Part shown: piece after piece, positions 1 through 5,724 of the stretch
How positions within the stretch are numbered: the stretch's first letter is position 1
Layout: each line of letters opens with the position of its first letter
Made by a program: the position numbers and the translations under genes
Assembly: GCA_902496455.1 (NCBI GenBank)
Contig: CABVAY010000037.1
Span: 1 to 18,317 of the forward strand
Source: an uncultured Collinsella sp.
GTDB lineage: Bacteria > Actinomycetota > Coriobacteriia > Coriobacteriales > Coriobacteriaceae
DNA length: 18,317 bases
Reading direction: 5' to 3'
Notes under the pieces: model-generated
Database searches by the model: none
Told to the model about the DNA's origin: nothing
Seen by the model: only the letters and a program-made list of their open reading frames with translations

Positions 1-1
1 A

Positions 2-24
2 GGAAAGCACTTAATGTGCTTTCC
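2..24. terminator. Hairpin at left edge, probable terminator of an upstream gene
   Basis: A perfect 9-bp inverted repeat, GGAAAGCAC (2-10) and GTGCTTTCC (16-24), encloses a 5-base loop. The flanking AAAGC...GCTTT arrangement resembles the tRNA terminator at 281-308. Only three T's close the stem and no long T-run follows, so termination is weakly supported. The gene it would serve lies outside the window. Confidence 0.4.
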
Positions 25-96
25 GTCTTGCGCAGGACTGTAGAGCAGCAAACTTAACCCCCGCCCTCAGCCCCGGAAGCCCTCCCGGATGGCCCC

Positions 97-148
97 AAAA
101 AATTTTTCAAAAAAGTTGTTGCGCGCCGGACAGACTTCTGTGTATACT
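97..148 (+). promoter_or_regulatory. Promoter of the tRNA-Asp gene with UP-element-like A/T tract
   Basis: A -10 box TATACT (143-148) lies 18 bases downstream of a -35-like TTGCGC (119-124). Directly upstream is an A/T tract of about 18 bases (97-114: A6, T5, C, A6), the usual position of an UP element in stable-RNA promoters. The predicted start near 155 would leave about 40 bases of leader before the tRNA. The -10 and the A/T tract are convincing; the -35 is a weak match. Confidence 0.6.
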
Positions 149-194
149 AATCCCCGCAGCGCACGCGAGCGGAAACAAACGCGAACGTCTGCCT

Positions 195-272
<78 letters not shown>

Positions 273-280
273 ACGCAATT

Positions 281-308
281 AAAGCCACGTCTTCGGACGT
301 GGCTTTTT
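281..308 (+). terminator. Intrinsic terminator of tRNA-Asp
   Basis: An 11-bp stem, AAAGCCACGTC (281-291) with its complement (296-306), is capped by a TTCG tetraloop (292-295) and runs into five T's (304-308). It begins 8 bases after the tRNA CCA end. This is a classic rho-independent terminator with a stable UUCG loop. Confidence 0.93.
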
Positions 309-630
309 GCGTTTGATGCACTTTGTTTCGATAGAACGATCGCCCTGGTGTATCTTCGCCCAGAATCCCCGCGCCTTCGGGAACGCAAGTAAAATCTAAT
401 AAGTATATCTGTCTGAACAACAGCTTTGTTGCGCAACACCTGTTCTACGAGACAGGGGGTTAGGTTATACTAAATTGCACTGTGCGCCGCATCTGATGCA
501 TTTCGCTCCAAGCGCGGCACTCAGTGGATATCCGATTTACCATTTGGATGTCCTGGCGGTCATTTAGCGTCTCGACACAAGCTCGGCCCCGGAGCTCGTT
601 CGAGCTGTTCGTATTCCTTGAAAGGGGAAA
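309..630. other. Gene-poor stretch between tRNA-Asp and the Rrf2 regulator
   Basis: No credible gene is seen in these roughly 320 bases. Open frames here, including a long antisense one, lack a convincing ribosome site or recognisable protein. The right half holds the palindromes and promoter-like box listed separately (416-471), and an inverted repeat AGCTCG-TT-CGAGCT (593-606) just before the Rrf2 ribosome site. A start from the -10 box at 466-471 would give a leader of about 150 bases, long for a simple regulator. Confidence 0.5.
416..471 (+). promoter_or_regulatory. Nested palindromes and -10 box upstream of the Rrf2 gene (candidate promoter/operator)
   Basis: Three inverted repeats sit side by side: AACAA-N5-TTGTT (416-430), the perfect 12-base palindrome TGTTGCGCAACA (427-438), and CCTGT-N8-ACAGG (439-456). 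A consensus-like -10, TATACT, follows at 466-471. No good -35 is found at 16-18 bases, as often happens at activator- or repressor-controlled promoters. Rrf2 regulators commonly control themselves, so the repeats may be its operator. That is inference from position. Confidence 0.45.
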
Positions 631-1116
631 ATGGACATATCGAGGAAGACTGATTACGCCCTTCGAATGCTGGCGATGCTTGCTGAGGATCCGGAGTGTT
701 TGCTTTCTGTTCGCACCGCTGCCGAAGAGGTCAATGTCCCGTATTCGTTTGCCCGCTCGATTCAGCACGGTTTGGTCCAGGCCGGTATTGTGGAGAGCCT
801 GCGTGGCGTCCACGGTGGCATGCGTCTCAAGGTCAGTCCGGACGACGTCACTATTCGCCAGGTCGTCGAGGCCGTTCAGGGTCCTATGGTTATGAACGAT
901 TGCACCGCGCCCGATGGTGACTGTGCGCGCATGGGCGCGTGCTGCTATCATCCCCTGTGGGCCGGAGCTCAGGCGTTGATGCGCGACTACCTCGATTCCG
1001 TTTCGCTCGGCGACATCGTCGCTCACCGCCAGTTCCCGGCCGTCGATCCCAAGTTCGCCGACCGCGAAGCGTTTCCCGAGTACGCCACCTGCGCGTGCGC
1101 TTACCGGGAGGAATAG
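631..1116 (+). CDS. Rrf2/IscR-family Fe-S transcriptional regulator
   Basis: At 161 aa this is the usual length for an Rrf2 winged-helix regulator. The N-terminus (SRKTDYALRMLAML) and the wing (RGVHGGMRL, about 58-66) are typical. Cys91, Cys98 and Cys104 plus His107 fall at or next to the positions of the four [2Fe-2S] ligands of IscR (C92, C98, C104, H107). The spacing is C-x6-C-x5-C, one residue longer in the first gap. It is therefore likely an Fe-S redox, NO or iron sensor. An extra Cys-Ala-Cys (154-156) sits near the C-terminus and is unusual. The ribosome site AAAGGGG (621-627) supports ATG 631. It lies 21 bases before the chosen start of the MutY-like gene and is probably co-transcribed with it. 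Targets are unknown, but repair and peroxide genes downstream are natural candidates. Confidence 0.92.
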   Translation: MDISRKTDYALRMLAMLAEDPECLLSVRTAAEEVNVPYSFARSIQHGLVQAGIVESLRGVHGGMRLKVSPDDVTIRQVVEAVQGPMVMNDCTAPDGDCARMGACCYHPLWAGAQALMRDYLDSVSLGDIVAHRQFPAVDPKFADREAFPEYATCACAYREE

Positions 1117-1137
1117 CGCCGCATGAGGAGCATAGCC

Positions 1138-2043
1138 ATGATTCAGGACCCCTTTCGTTCGATGATTCGTTCGGAAGGGGTCCTGCGTTATCGCGACCTT
1201 CCGTGGCGCCGCACACGCGATCCGTACATCATTTGGCTTTCTGAGGTCATGCTGCAGCAAACACAGGTGCCGCGTGTGGAGGCGCGCATGCCGGTGTGGC
1301 TCGATCGTTTTCCGACTGTGCAGGCGCTTGCCCAGGCCGCGCCTTCCGATGTTTTGGACGCTTGGCAGGGCATGGGCTACAACCGACGCGCTCTGGCGCT
1401 TCACGGGGCCGCTCAGCGCGTTGTAGAGGACTGGGACGGGGAGTTTCCGCGTGAGACGCGTGACTTGGTCGCTCTGCCTGGTATTGGCCCGGCAACGGCG
1501 CAGGGTATCCGTTCGTTTGCGTTTGATCTTCCGGGCGTGTATTTGGAGACCAATGTGCGCACGGTCTTTTTGCATCATTTCTTTCCCGATGTGCCGGCCG
1601 TTCCCGATCGCGAACTGGTGCCGCTGATCCAAGCTGCCTGTCCGGCGGTCCCCGGTGCGGCGGCGGACGAGATCGCGCCCTTTGCCGCGCCTCAAGACGA
1701 TGCCGACACGCCGCGCGCGTGGTATTACGCATTGCTGGATTACGGCGCGTATCTTAAAAAGACACTGCCCAATCCGTCCAGGCGGTCGGCGGGCTATAGT
1801 CGTCAGTCCAAGTTTGAGGGCTCGCGCCGCCAAAAGCGCGCGCATATCGTGCGTATGTTGTTGGCAGCGCGCGATGGGCAGCCGGCGGGGATTACGCTTG
1901 CTGATGCCGTGGTGGGCGTTAACGAGATGGAAGCGGCAGCCGGTCGCGGGCCGGTCGAGTGCGACTTGATCGCGGGCATTCTAGCTGACCTGGAGCGCGA
2001 GGGCTTTTGCCGAGCCGAGGACGATCGTTGGTTGAGTGTGTAG
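1138..2043 (+). CDS. MutY-like HhH-GPD DNA glycosylase lacking the Fe-S cluster
   Basis: The protein is 301 aa from ATG 1138, chosen because AGGAG (1126-1130) sits 7 bases upstream. ATG 1123 gives 306 aa but has a poorer site. The motif WLSEVMLQQTQV is diagnostic of the MutY branch and carries the Glu that acts on adenine (position 41 in 306-aa numbering). The helix-hairpin-helix LPGIGPATAQ (118-127) follows. Two departures are visible. The catalytic Asp region, normally VDxNV or LDGNV, reads LETNV, so Glu142 replaces Asp. The C-terminal four-Cys Fe-S motif of MutY/Nth is absent, replaced by YLKKTLPNPSRRS and a winged-helix-like tail. A separate MutY-like subfamily with an ETN motif is known in other bacteria, so this is probably a family trait rather than damage. 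Expected role: excision of A opposite 8-oxoG or a related lesion. Substrate unproven. Downstream of the Rrf2 regulator. Confidence 0.82.
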   Translation: MIQDPFRSMIRSEGVLRYRDLPWRRTRDPYIIWLSEVMLQQTQVPRVEARMPVWLDRFPTVQALAQAAPSDVLDAWQGMGYNRRALALHGAAQRVVEDWDGEFPRETRDLVALPGIGPATAQGIRSFAFDLPGVYLETNVRTVFLHHFFPDVPAVPDRELVPLIQAACPAVPGAAADEIAPFAAPQDDADTPRAWYYALLDYGAYLKKTLPNPSRRSAGYSRQSKFEGSRRQKRAHIVRMLLAARDGQPAGITLADAVVGVNEMEAAAGRGPVECDLIAGILADLEREGFCRAEDDRWLSV

Positions 2044-2086
2044 CCCGCTCAAATCTGAAGAACGGGATTGTAAGGTTTAAATTCGC

Positions 2087-2124
2087 GGCTTGAGGGCATC
2101 CTAAAGACAAGGTCGCTCAAAGCC
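2087..2124 (+). other. Weak hairpin in the rubrerythrin leader
   Basis: GGCTTGAG (2087-2094) can pair with CTCAAAGCC (2116-2124) with one bulged A, leaving a loop of about 21 bases. It lies between the MutY-like stop and the rubrerythrin ribosome site. No T-run follows, so it is not an obvious terminator. I see no convincing -35/-10 pair for rubrerythrin here. Confidence 0.25.
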
Positions 2125-2157
2125 TATGGGCGGCACGTGTTGAAGGGAAGTACACCT

Positions 2158-2697
2158 ATGGATTTTGAGAATTCCCAAACCAAGAAGAACCTCGAGACCG
2201 CTTTTGCCGGTGAGTCCCAGGCACACACCAAGTATCGCTACTACGCATCTAAGGCCAAGAAGGATGGCTACGTTCAGATTTCGAATATCTTTGCCGAGAC
2301 GGCGGGCAACGAGTCCGAGCACGCCAAGCTGTGGTTTAAGTATCTGCACGACGGCGCCGTTCCGGGCACTCTGGACAACCTGCGCGACGCCGCCGCGGGC
2401 GAGAACTACGAGTGGACCACGATGTACGACGAGTTCGCCAAGACCGCCGAGGAGGAGGGCTTTGCCGAGATCGCCGAGAAGTTCCGTGGTGTCGCCGCCG
2501 TCGAGAAGGCCCACGAGGAGCGCTACAACAAACTCGTCGAGCGCATCGAGTCGGGCGAGGTGTTTGAGCGTGAGGGCGTGAAGGTATGGAAGTGCCTGAA
2601 CTGCGGGCACCTGCACGTTGGTGCCGAGGCGCCTGAGGTGTGCCCGGTGTGTAACCACCCGAAGGCGTACTTTGAGGAGCAGGTGGTGAACTACTAG
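2158..2697 (+). CDS. rbr: Rubrerythrin
   Basis: This 179-aa protein combines a ferritin-like four-helix diiron domain (about 1-135) with a C-terminal rubredoxin-like Fe(Cys)4 domain. The diiron ExxH pairs are E52/H55 and E116/H119, with further Glu ligands including E19. The rubredoxin Cys are C146, C149, C162 and C165 (CxxC-x12-CxxC). Rubrerythrin reduces hydrogen peroxide to water in the cytoplasm of anaerobes, using electrons from NADH via rubredoxin-type partners. ATG 2158 has GAAGGGA (2142-2148) upstream; an upstream in-frame GTG at 2137 would overlap that site and is rejected. It follows the Rrf2 and MutY-like genes by 114 bases and may share their redox control. Its 3'-UTR carries the first copy of the repeated element at 2719. 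Confidence 0.97.
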   Translation: MDFENSQTKKNLETAFAGESQAHTKYRYYASKAKKDGYVQISNIFAETAGNESEHAKLWFKYLHDGAVPGTLDNLRDAAAGENYEWTTMYDEFAKTAEEEGFAEIAEKFRGVAAVEKAHEERYNKLVERIESGEVFEREGVKVWKCLNCGHLHVGAEAPEVCPVCNHPKAYFEEQVVNY

Positions 2698-2718
2698 CGC
2701 GTGGCGCTGGCATGAGCT

Positions 2719-2884
2719 GGGCCGGGAGGGCGGGATTACCTTCCCTCCCCGCTCACGGCTCCGCAGGGTCGCGTTGAAGGAAGGTAGTCCGGCCCTCCCG
2801 GCCCGCTTTGGGTCGTCGCGTGCTCGCTACAGAAAAGCTGATAAAAAAGTTTGCGTGCCGCCCCTTATGGGGCGGCACGTTTTT
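2719..2884 (+). repeat. 3'-UTR structured repeat element, copy A
   Basis: This element begins 21 bases after the rubrerythrin stop. A 26-position stem (2719-2744 with 2779-2804) has one G-G mismatch (2732/2791) and one T-G wobble (2736/2787). Its 34-base loop contains a 23-base core (2751-2773) identical at 22 of 23 positions to copy B. A nearly identical linker (GTCGTCGC..., CAGAAAAGCTGATAA) runs from about 2812 to 2853 and ends in the terminator hairpin at 2854-2884. The stem arms differ from copy B but remain complementary. It is not similar to any named RNA family I recognise. A palindromic mobile or REP-like element is the main alternative. Confidence 0.85.
2854..2884 (+). terminator. 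Intrinsic terminator at the end of repeat copy A
   Basis: The 11-bp stem CGTGCCGCCCC (2854-2864) with GGGGCGGCACG (2869-2879) has loop TTAT and is followed by T5 (2880-2884). It probably ends the rubrerythrin transcript. On the minus strand the same hairpin is followed after six bases by a T6 run, so it could work both ways. Confidence 0.92.
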
Positions 2885-2969
2885 GTGGAGGCCGGTTGGG
2901 GCGGTGACGTTGCTTAGAGGGTACACTGGGTAGCGTTGGCTATTCGTTTCCTCTTGTGAGGTGTTGGTT

Positions 2970-3602
2970 ATGGGTAAGAAGTCTCGGGCTCGGGTTGCTG
3001 CGGCGGGAACTCGCAAGGATCCTGGTCGTCGGGTTGCCGAGGGTAAAAAGGCCGATCGTGCTGAGAAGGACAAGAAGGTCGGTGCGCATGCTCATCCTGA
3101 GTGGGCGCCCCATTTGAATTCGGCTAGTGAGGACTTGACCGCCAAGCTGTTTACGATGGTCGAGGTCATCTTGGGCGTGGTGCCTGTGGTGGTCATTGGC
3201 CTGTTCCTGGCCTCTAAGGATGCCACGAGCGTGGATAAGCTCACCGAGGTCTTTTCGCAGGAGCCCTCGATAGTAGTTACGTTTATCTCTGCGTGCCTGC
3301 AGCCGTTTGTGGCGTACATGCTGTACATGATTTATCGCAAATACTGCGAGGGCGATGCGGGCTTTGCCGCCGGCAACCTGATCGGTCTTTTGTGCTCCGA
3401 GATCCTACTGCTCAATATCCCGGGCGTCATCGGTATGGGCATCTTGCTGTGGCGTGTTTGGCGCAACGTTGCCCCGCACTTTGAGAGCTGGCTGTTTGAG
3501 CGCCGCGTAATGGGCGTGCTGGCAGACATTGCGGGCTCGCTCGTGATTTTAGCCTTGGCGTTTATGTGCGCCACCGCCGCCCGCGGTCTCGCGGGCATGT
3601 AG
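2970..3602 (+). CDS. Hypothetical multi-pass membrane protein
   Basis: I do not recognise a family. The 210-aa protein starts with a very basic, Lys/Arg/Ala-rich cytoplasmic tail (1-40). Hydrophobic segments follow at about 62-82, 100-122, 133-165 (one or two spans) and 181-203, giving four or five membrane passes. ATG 2970 is chosen because GAGG (2958-2961) lies 8 bases upstream; a GTG at 2961 overlaps that site. A possible -10, TACACT (2922-2927), follows repeat copy A without a clear -35, so it is probably its own transcription unit. The second repeat copy lies 18 bases after its stop. The basic tail could bind nucleic acid or acidic lipid, but nothing in the sequence proves it. Confidence 0.8.
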   Translation: MGKKSRARVAAAGTRKDPGRRVAEGKKADRAEKDKKVGAHAHPEWAPHLNSASEDLTAKLFTMVEVILGVVPVVVIGLFLASKDATSVDKLTEVFSQEPSIVVTFISACLQPFVAYMLYMIYRKYCEGDAGFAAGNLIGLLCSEILLLNIPGVIGMGILLWRVWRNVAPHFESWLFERRVMGVLADIAGSLVILALAFMCATAARGLAGM

Positions 3603-3620
3603 TCTGTTCTCACCGACCAC

Positions 3621-3783
3621 GGGGCGCAGGGCGGGGAAACCTTCCCCTCTCGCTCACGGCTTCGCAGGGTCGCGCGAGGCAAAGGTTTCCCCGCCCTGCG
3701 CCCCCGGCGTTGAGTCGTCGCATGCTCGTTACAGAAAAGCTGATAATAAGTTTGTGTGCCGCCCCTTTGGGGCGGCACTTTTT
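3621..3783 (+). repeat. 3'-UTR structured repeat element, copy B
   Basis: This second copy begins 18 bases after a stop codon. The perfect 23-bp stem is 3621-3643 with 3682-3704. The loop core (3652-3674) differs from copy A at one of 23 bases. The linker from 3714 reads GTCGTCGCATGCTCG then CAGAAAAGCTGATAA, against GTCGTCGCGTGCTCG in copy A. It ends in the terminator at 3756-3783. Compared with copy A, seven stem pairs have changed on both sides: 3623-3702, 3624-3701, 3625-3700, 3627-3698, 3636-3689, 3637-3688 and 3638-3687. Confidence 0.87.
3756..3783 (+). terminator. Intrinsic terminator at the end of repeat copy B
   Basis: The 10-bp stem GTGCCGCCCC (3756-3765) with GGGGCGGCAC (3769-3778) has loop TTT and is followed by T5 (3779-3783). 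It is nearly identical to the terminator of copy A and probably ends the transcript of the upstream membrane-protein gene. Confidence 0.92.
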
Positions 3784-4036
3784 GTGTGGGGTCCCGGTCT
3801 CCACAATTTTCGTCAAGCTATTGGTTAGATTTTGGTCAGTTGGCGTAAGGGTGGAAGTCCAAAAGATTGATGGCGAAAAAAGCTCAGAGAAAGTGCTGGT
3901 AGGGGAGTTGTTGAGCTTTTCGACAGCTTTTGAGCAAAAGAAACTTTGTGGCTATTGCCGGCGATTGCGTTGTCGCGGTCATGGCGGTGCGGGATGCTGG
4001 TCGTAAGCGTCGAATGCTCCGATTTTGGAGGCCAGC
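3784..4036 (+). other. Intergenic stretch with a leader-type hairpin
   Basis: About 250 bases with no convincing gene, noticeably more A/T-rich than the flanks. CGAAAAAAGCTCA (3874-3886) can pair with TGAGCTTTTCG (3912-3922) with a two-base bulge, forming a hairpin with a 25-base loop. AGCTTTT is repeated just after it, and CTTTTGAGCAAAAG (inverted repeat, about 3927-3940) follows. A promoter for the next gene probably lies here, but I cannot place it. Confidence 0.35.
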
Positions 4037-4459
4037 ATGGATCTGTTTCTTGAGACTCCGCAGCAACAAGCTGAGCGCATGCTGCGTCAGCAGCAACGAC
4101 TCATGGAGATGCAAATGCAGGGGGCGGCAGCCCAGCCCCCTGCGCAAAATGCCACGCCTGTGGTTTCGCCTGCGGGCGAATCGGCACCAGAGGCCTATTC
4201 CGTACAGCAAGATTCATATGCGCAGGAGCTCGCGTTCGACAAGCGTCGTGCGCGTCGTCGCCGCGTGGGCCAGCGCCTGCGCACATTGGCGATGATCGTG
4301 CTCATCCCGCTGGGGCTTGCGGTCATCTTTCTGGCGTCGTATGCCCTCACGTGCATCCTCAACGGCGCATCGCCCAACGAGGTGCTCCAACATCTAGCGG
4401 CCCTGGGCCAGCGCCTAGGCGACGTCATAACAACCATCCGCACCGGCTGGGAGAGCTAG
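4037..4459 (+). CDS. Hypothetical single-pass membrane protein with Gln-rich N-terminus
   Basis: I do not recognise this 140-aa protein. Residues 1-30 are rich in Gln and Met and look helical. Residues 31-60 are Pro/Ala-rich and probably disordered. A strongly basic stretch (about 69-82, KRRARRRR) precedes one hydrophobic segment (about 84-108), and a short amphipathic tail follows. By the positive-inside rule the N-terminus is cytoplasmic. ATG 4037 has GGAGG (4027-4031) 5 bases upstream, a strong site; an upstream in-frame TTG (4025) is rejected. A role at the envelope or as a small adaptor is possible but speculative. Confidence 0.75.
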   Translation: MDLFLETPQQQAERMLRQQQRLMEMQMQGAAAQPPAQNATPVVSPAGESAPEAYSVQQDSYAQELAFDKRRARRRRVGQRLRTLAMIVLIPLGLAVIFLASYALTCILNGASPNEVLQHLAALGQRLGDVITTIRTGWES

Positions 4460-4582
4460 CGTTTGTCACATTAGGACTTCTAGGGTGTTGGGATTATCGC
4501 CACGAGTAAAATTCTTGCATCCTGTGGGTCCTGTCGTGCGACTGAATAGTATTATTGAAGATGAATAATAATAGGATTTGCT

Positions 4583-5113
4583 ATGTATAAGCAGGATTTA
4601 GAGCAGATTCTTTTGGGCATTGACGAAGAGGCGGAGCTGGAAATAGGTCCAAGAGACGATAGACCGAGCGTTTTATTGGTGGGAGGAAGCGCCTTCATGC
4701 TAAACGATGTGACGAATCGGTCGGTTACACATGACATTGATGTGTTTGAGGCAGACAGGTGCCTCCGCGAGATCATAGCTCGATACCCCGAGGTGAATGG
4801 TATGGCGGTGGCATATTGTAATCAGATGCCATTCAATTACGAAGATCGTTTGATCCCCTTGGATATTGGGGCGCGTTTTATCAGGTACTTTACGCCATCC
4901 TTGGAGGACCTGGCGGTAATGAAGCTCTATGCCTACCGCCCGAACGACATCGTCGATCTTCATAGTCAGGCATTCGTCGACCGACTTGATTGGGGACTGC
5001 TCGAACGGCTTATATTCGACGAGGGCGAGGCGCTGGCGTCGTCGCCTTCGGAGCGGAGTTATCAAGAGATGGTCTGCGCATACAGCCAATACAAAAAGGA
5101 GGTGCTCGGTTGA
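4583..5113 (+). CDS. DUF6036-like nucleotidyltransferase (putative toxin or AbiEii-type partner)
   Basis: The 176-aa protein carries the minimal nucleotidyltransferase signature: LVGGSAF with G34, G35, S36, then HDIDVF with metal-binding D51 and D53. The later block SLEDLAVMKLYAYRPNDIVDL (about 106-126) resembles the conserved Lys and Arg-x-x-Asp region of AbiEii/MenT-type and DUF6036 proteins. Such enzymes transfer nucleotides to tRNA or protein and often act as toxins. TAGGA (4572-4576) supports ATG 4583. Its stop overlaps the start of the next gene (TTGA), so the two are translationally coupled. Base composition is lower in GC than the flanking genes, which suggests horizontal acquisition. 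The family call is from motif recognition; toxicity is inference. In abiE the antitoxin gene comes first, so the order here is reversed. Confidence 0.78.
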   Translation: MYKQDLEQILLGIDEEAELEIGPRDDRPSVLLVGGSAFMLNDVTNRSVTHDIDVFEADRCLREIIARYPEVNGMAVAYCNQMPFNYEDRLIPLDIGARFIRYFTPSLEDLAVMKLYAYRPNDIVDLHSQAFVDRLDWGLLERLIFDEGEALASSPSERSYQEMVCAYSQYKKEVLG

Positions 5114-5673
5114 ATCTGACCTTTGAGGGATTCTTAAAAGGCTATTGCCGAGAGCTATCCGGACAGCAGTCGCTCAGTTTTAGAAAACTGGTTAAGCAAG
5201 CGACGACGGTTGCGCCGCGCGTGGCGGAGCCCCTGTTTTTGCTCGCTTTGGCACAGGGTAAAGCCGAATACGTTCTGGGCTTATCCGAGGGTTCGTGGAT
5301 GGAAGAGGGTTACCGAGGCGTTTTGTTCTTGTACGCCCAAACGGGTAGCCTGGCATCTCTGTGCGCCGAGGACAAACTTCCTAATCGTTATGCCAACGTT
5401 TGGCGTGCGTATAGAGCGGTGAAGGAAAAGCCAGTGGCGGACAGAAGGATCAACGCCCTGATGCGAAAAAGAACATTGGGAGCGCTAGAGGAATCGGGCG
5501 TAACGCGCTACGGTCTCTGCCGCGATTTGAATCTGAATAAGGGAAACGTGTACGCATATTTAGCCGGTGATGACTCAAAGGTGAGCAGGGAGACGGCGCG
5601 CCGCATTATGGAATATGCGGAGGAGAGGGGCGCCCAAGAAGGGGCCGGGCGCCCGGTGCGTATGGCGGGGTAA
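5110..5673 (+). CDS. HTH protein coupled to the nucleotidyltransferase (putative antitoxin/regulator)
   Basis: Start TTG 5110 is chosen because AAGGAGG (5096-5102) lies 7 bases upstream, and the start overlaps the TGA of the previous gene. This gives 187 aa; the open frame extends further upstream only inside the preceding gene. Residues 1-110 are helical with no family I recognise. Residues about 129-167 (ESGVTRYGLCRDLNLNKGNVYAYL) look like a helix-turn-helix of the XRE or sigma-like kind. The most likely role is DNA-binding partner or antitoxin of the nucleotidyltransferase, with repression of its own operon. A non-toxin regulatory pair cannot be excluded. The C-terminus (AQEGAGRPVRMAG) is probably disordered. 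Confidence 0.72.
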   Translation: MNLTFEGFLKGYCRELSGQQSLSFRKLVKQATTVAPRVAEPLFLLALAQGKAEYVLGLSEGSWMEEGYRGVLFLYAQTGSLASLCAEDKLPNRYANVWRAYRAVKEKPVADRRINALMRKRTLGALEESGVTRYGLCRDLNLNKGNVYAYLAGDDSKVSRETARRIMEYAEERGAQEGAGRPVRMAG

Positions 5674-5724
5674 GATTGATTGCGGTTTTGATTGGTGCTC
5701 GATTGGGTTTGTTGGGCGGAGTTT

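Noticed and set aside
460..1845. Long minus-strand open frame opposite the Rrf2 and MutY-like genes
   Set aside because: It is a high-GC shadow: Arg/His-rich translation, no ribosome site, and it spans two well-recognised + strand genes.
2137..2157. Upstream GTG start for rubrerythrin
   Set aside because: It would add seven residues foreign to the family and overlap the evident ribosome site for ATG 2158.
2753..3073. Minus-strand frames through the repeat element sharing an SFSVxSxRR-like peptide with the frames at 3610-3816
   Set aside because: The similarity comes from the DNA repeat itself. The arms vary by compensating changes that keep base pairing rather than protein sequence, so I treat them as non-coding.
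3851..4006. Possible 51-aa ORF starting GTG 3851 before the Gln-rich membrane protein gene
   Set aside because: The only purine-rich stretch touches the start codon, leaving no proper spacing, and the C-terminal part reads like random Arg/Cys/Gly codons. No family is recognised.
4561..4590. Nine-codon reading frame overlapping the nucleotidyltransferase start, as a possible leader peptide
   Set aside because: No ribosome site and a simple AAT repeat; chance is sufficient.
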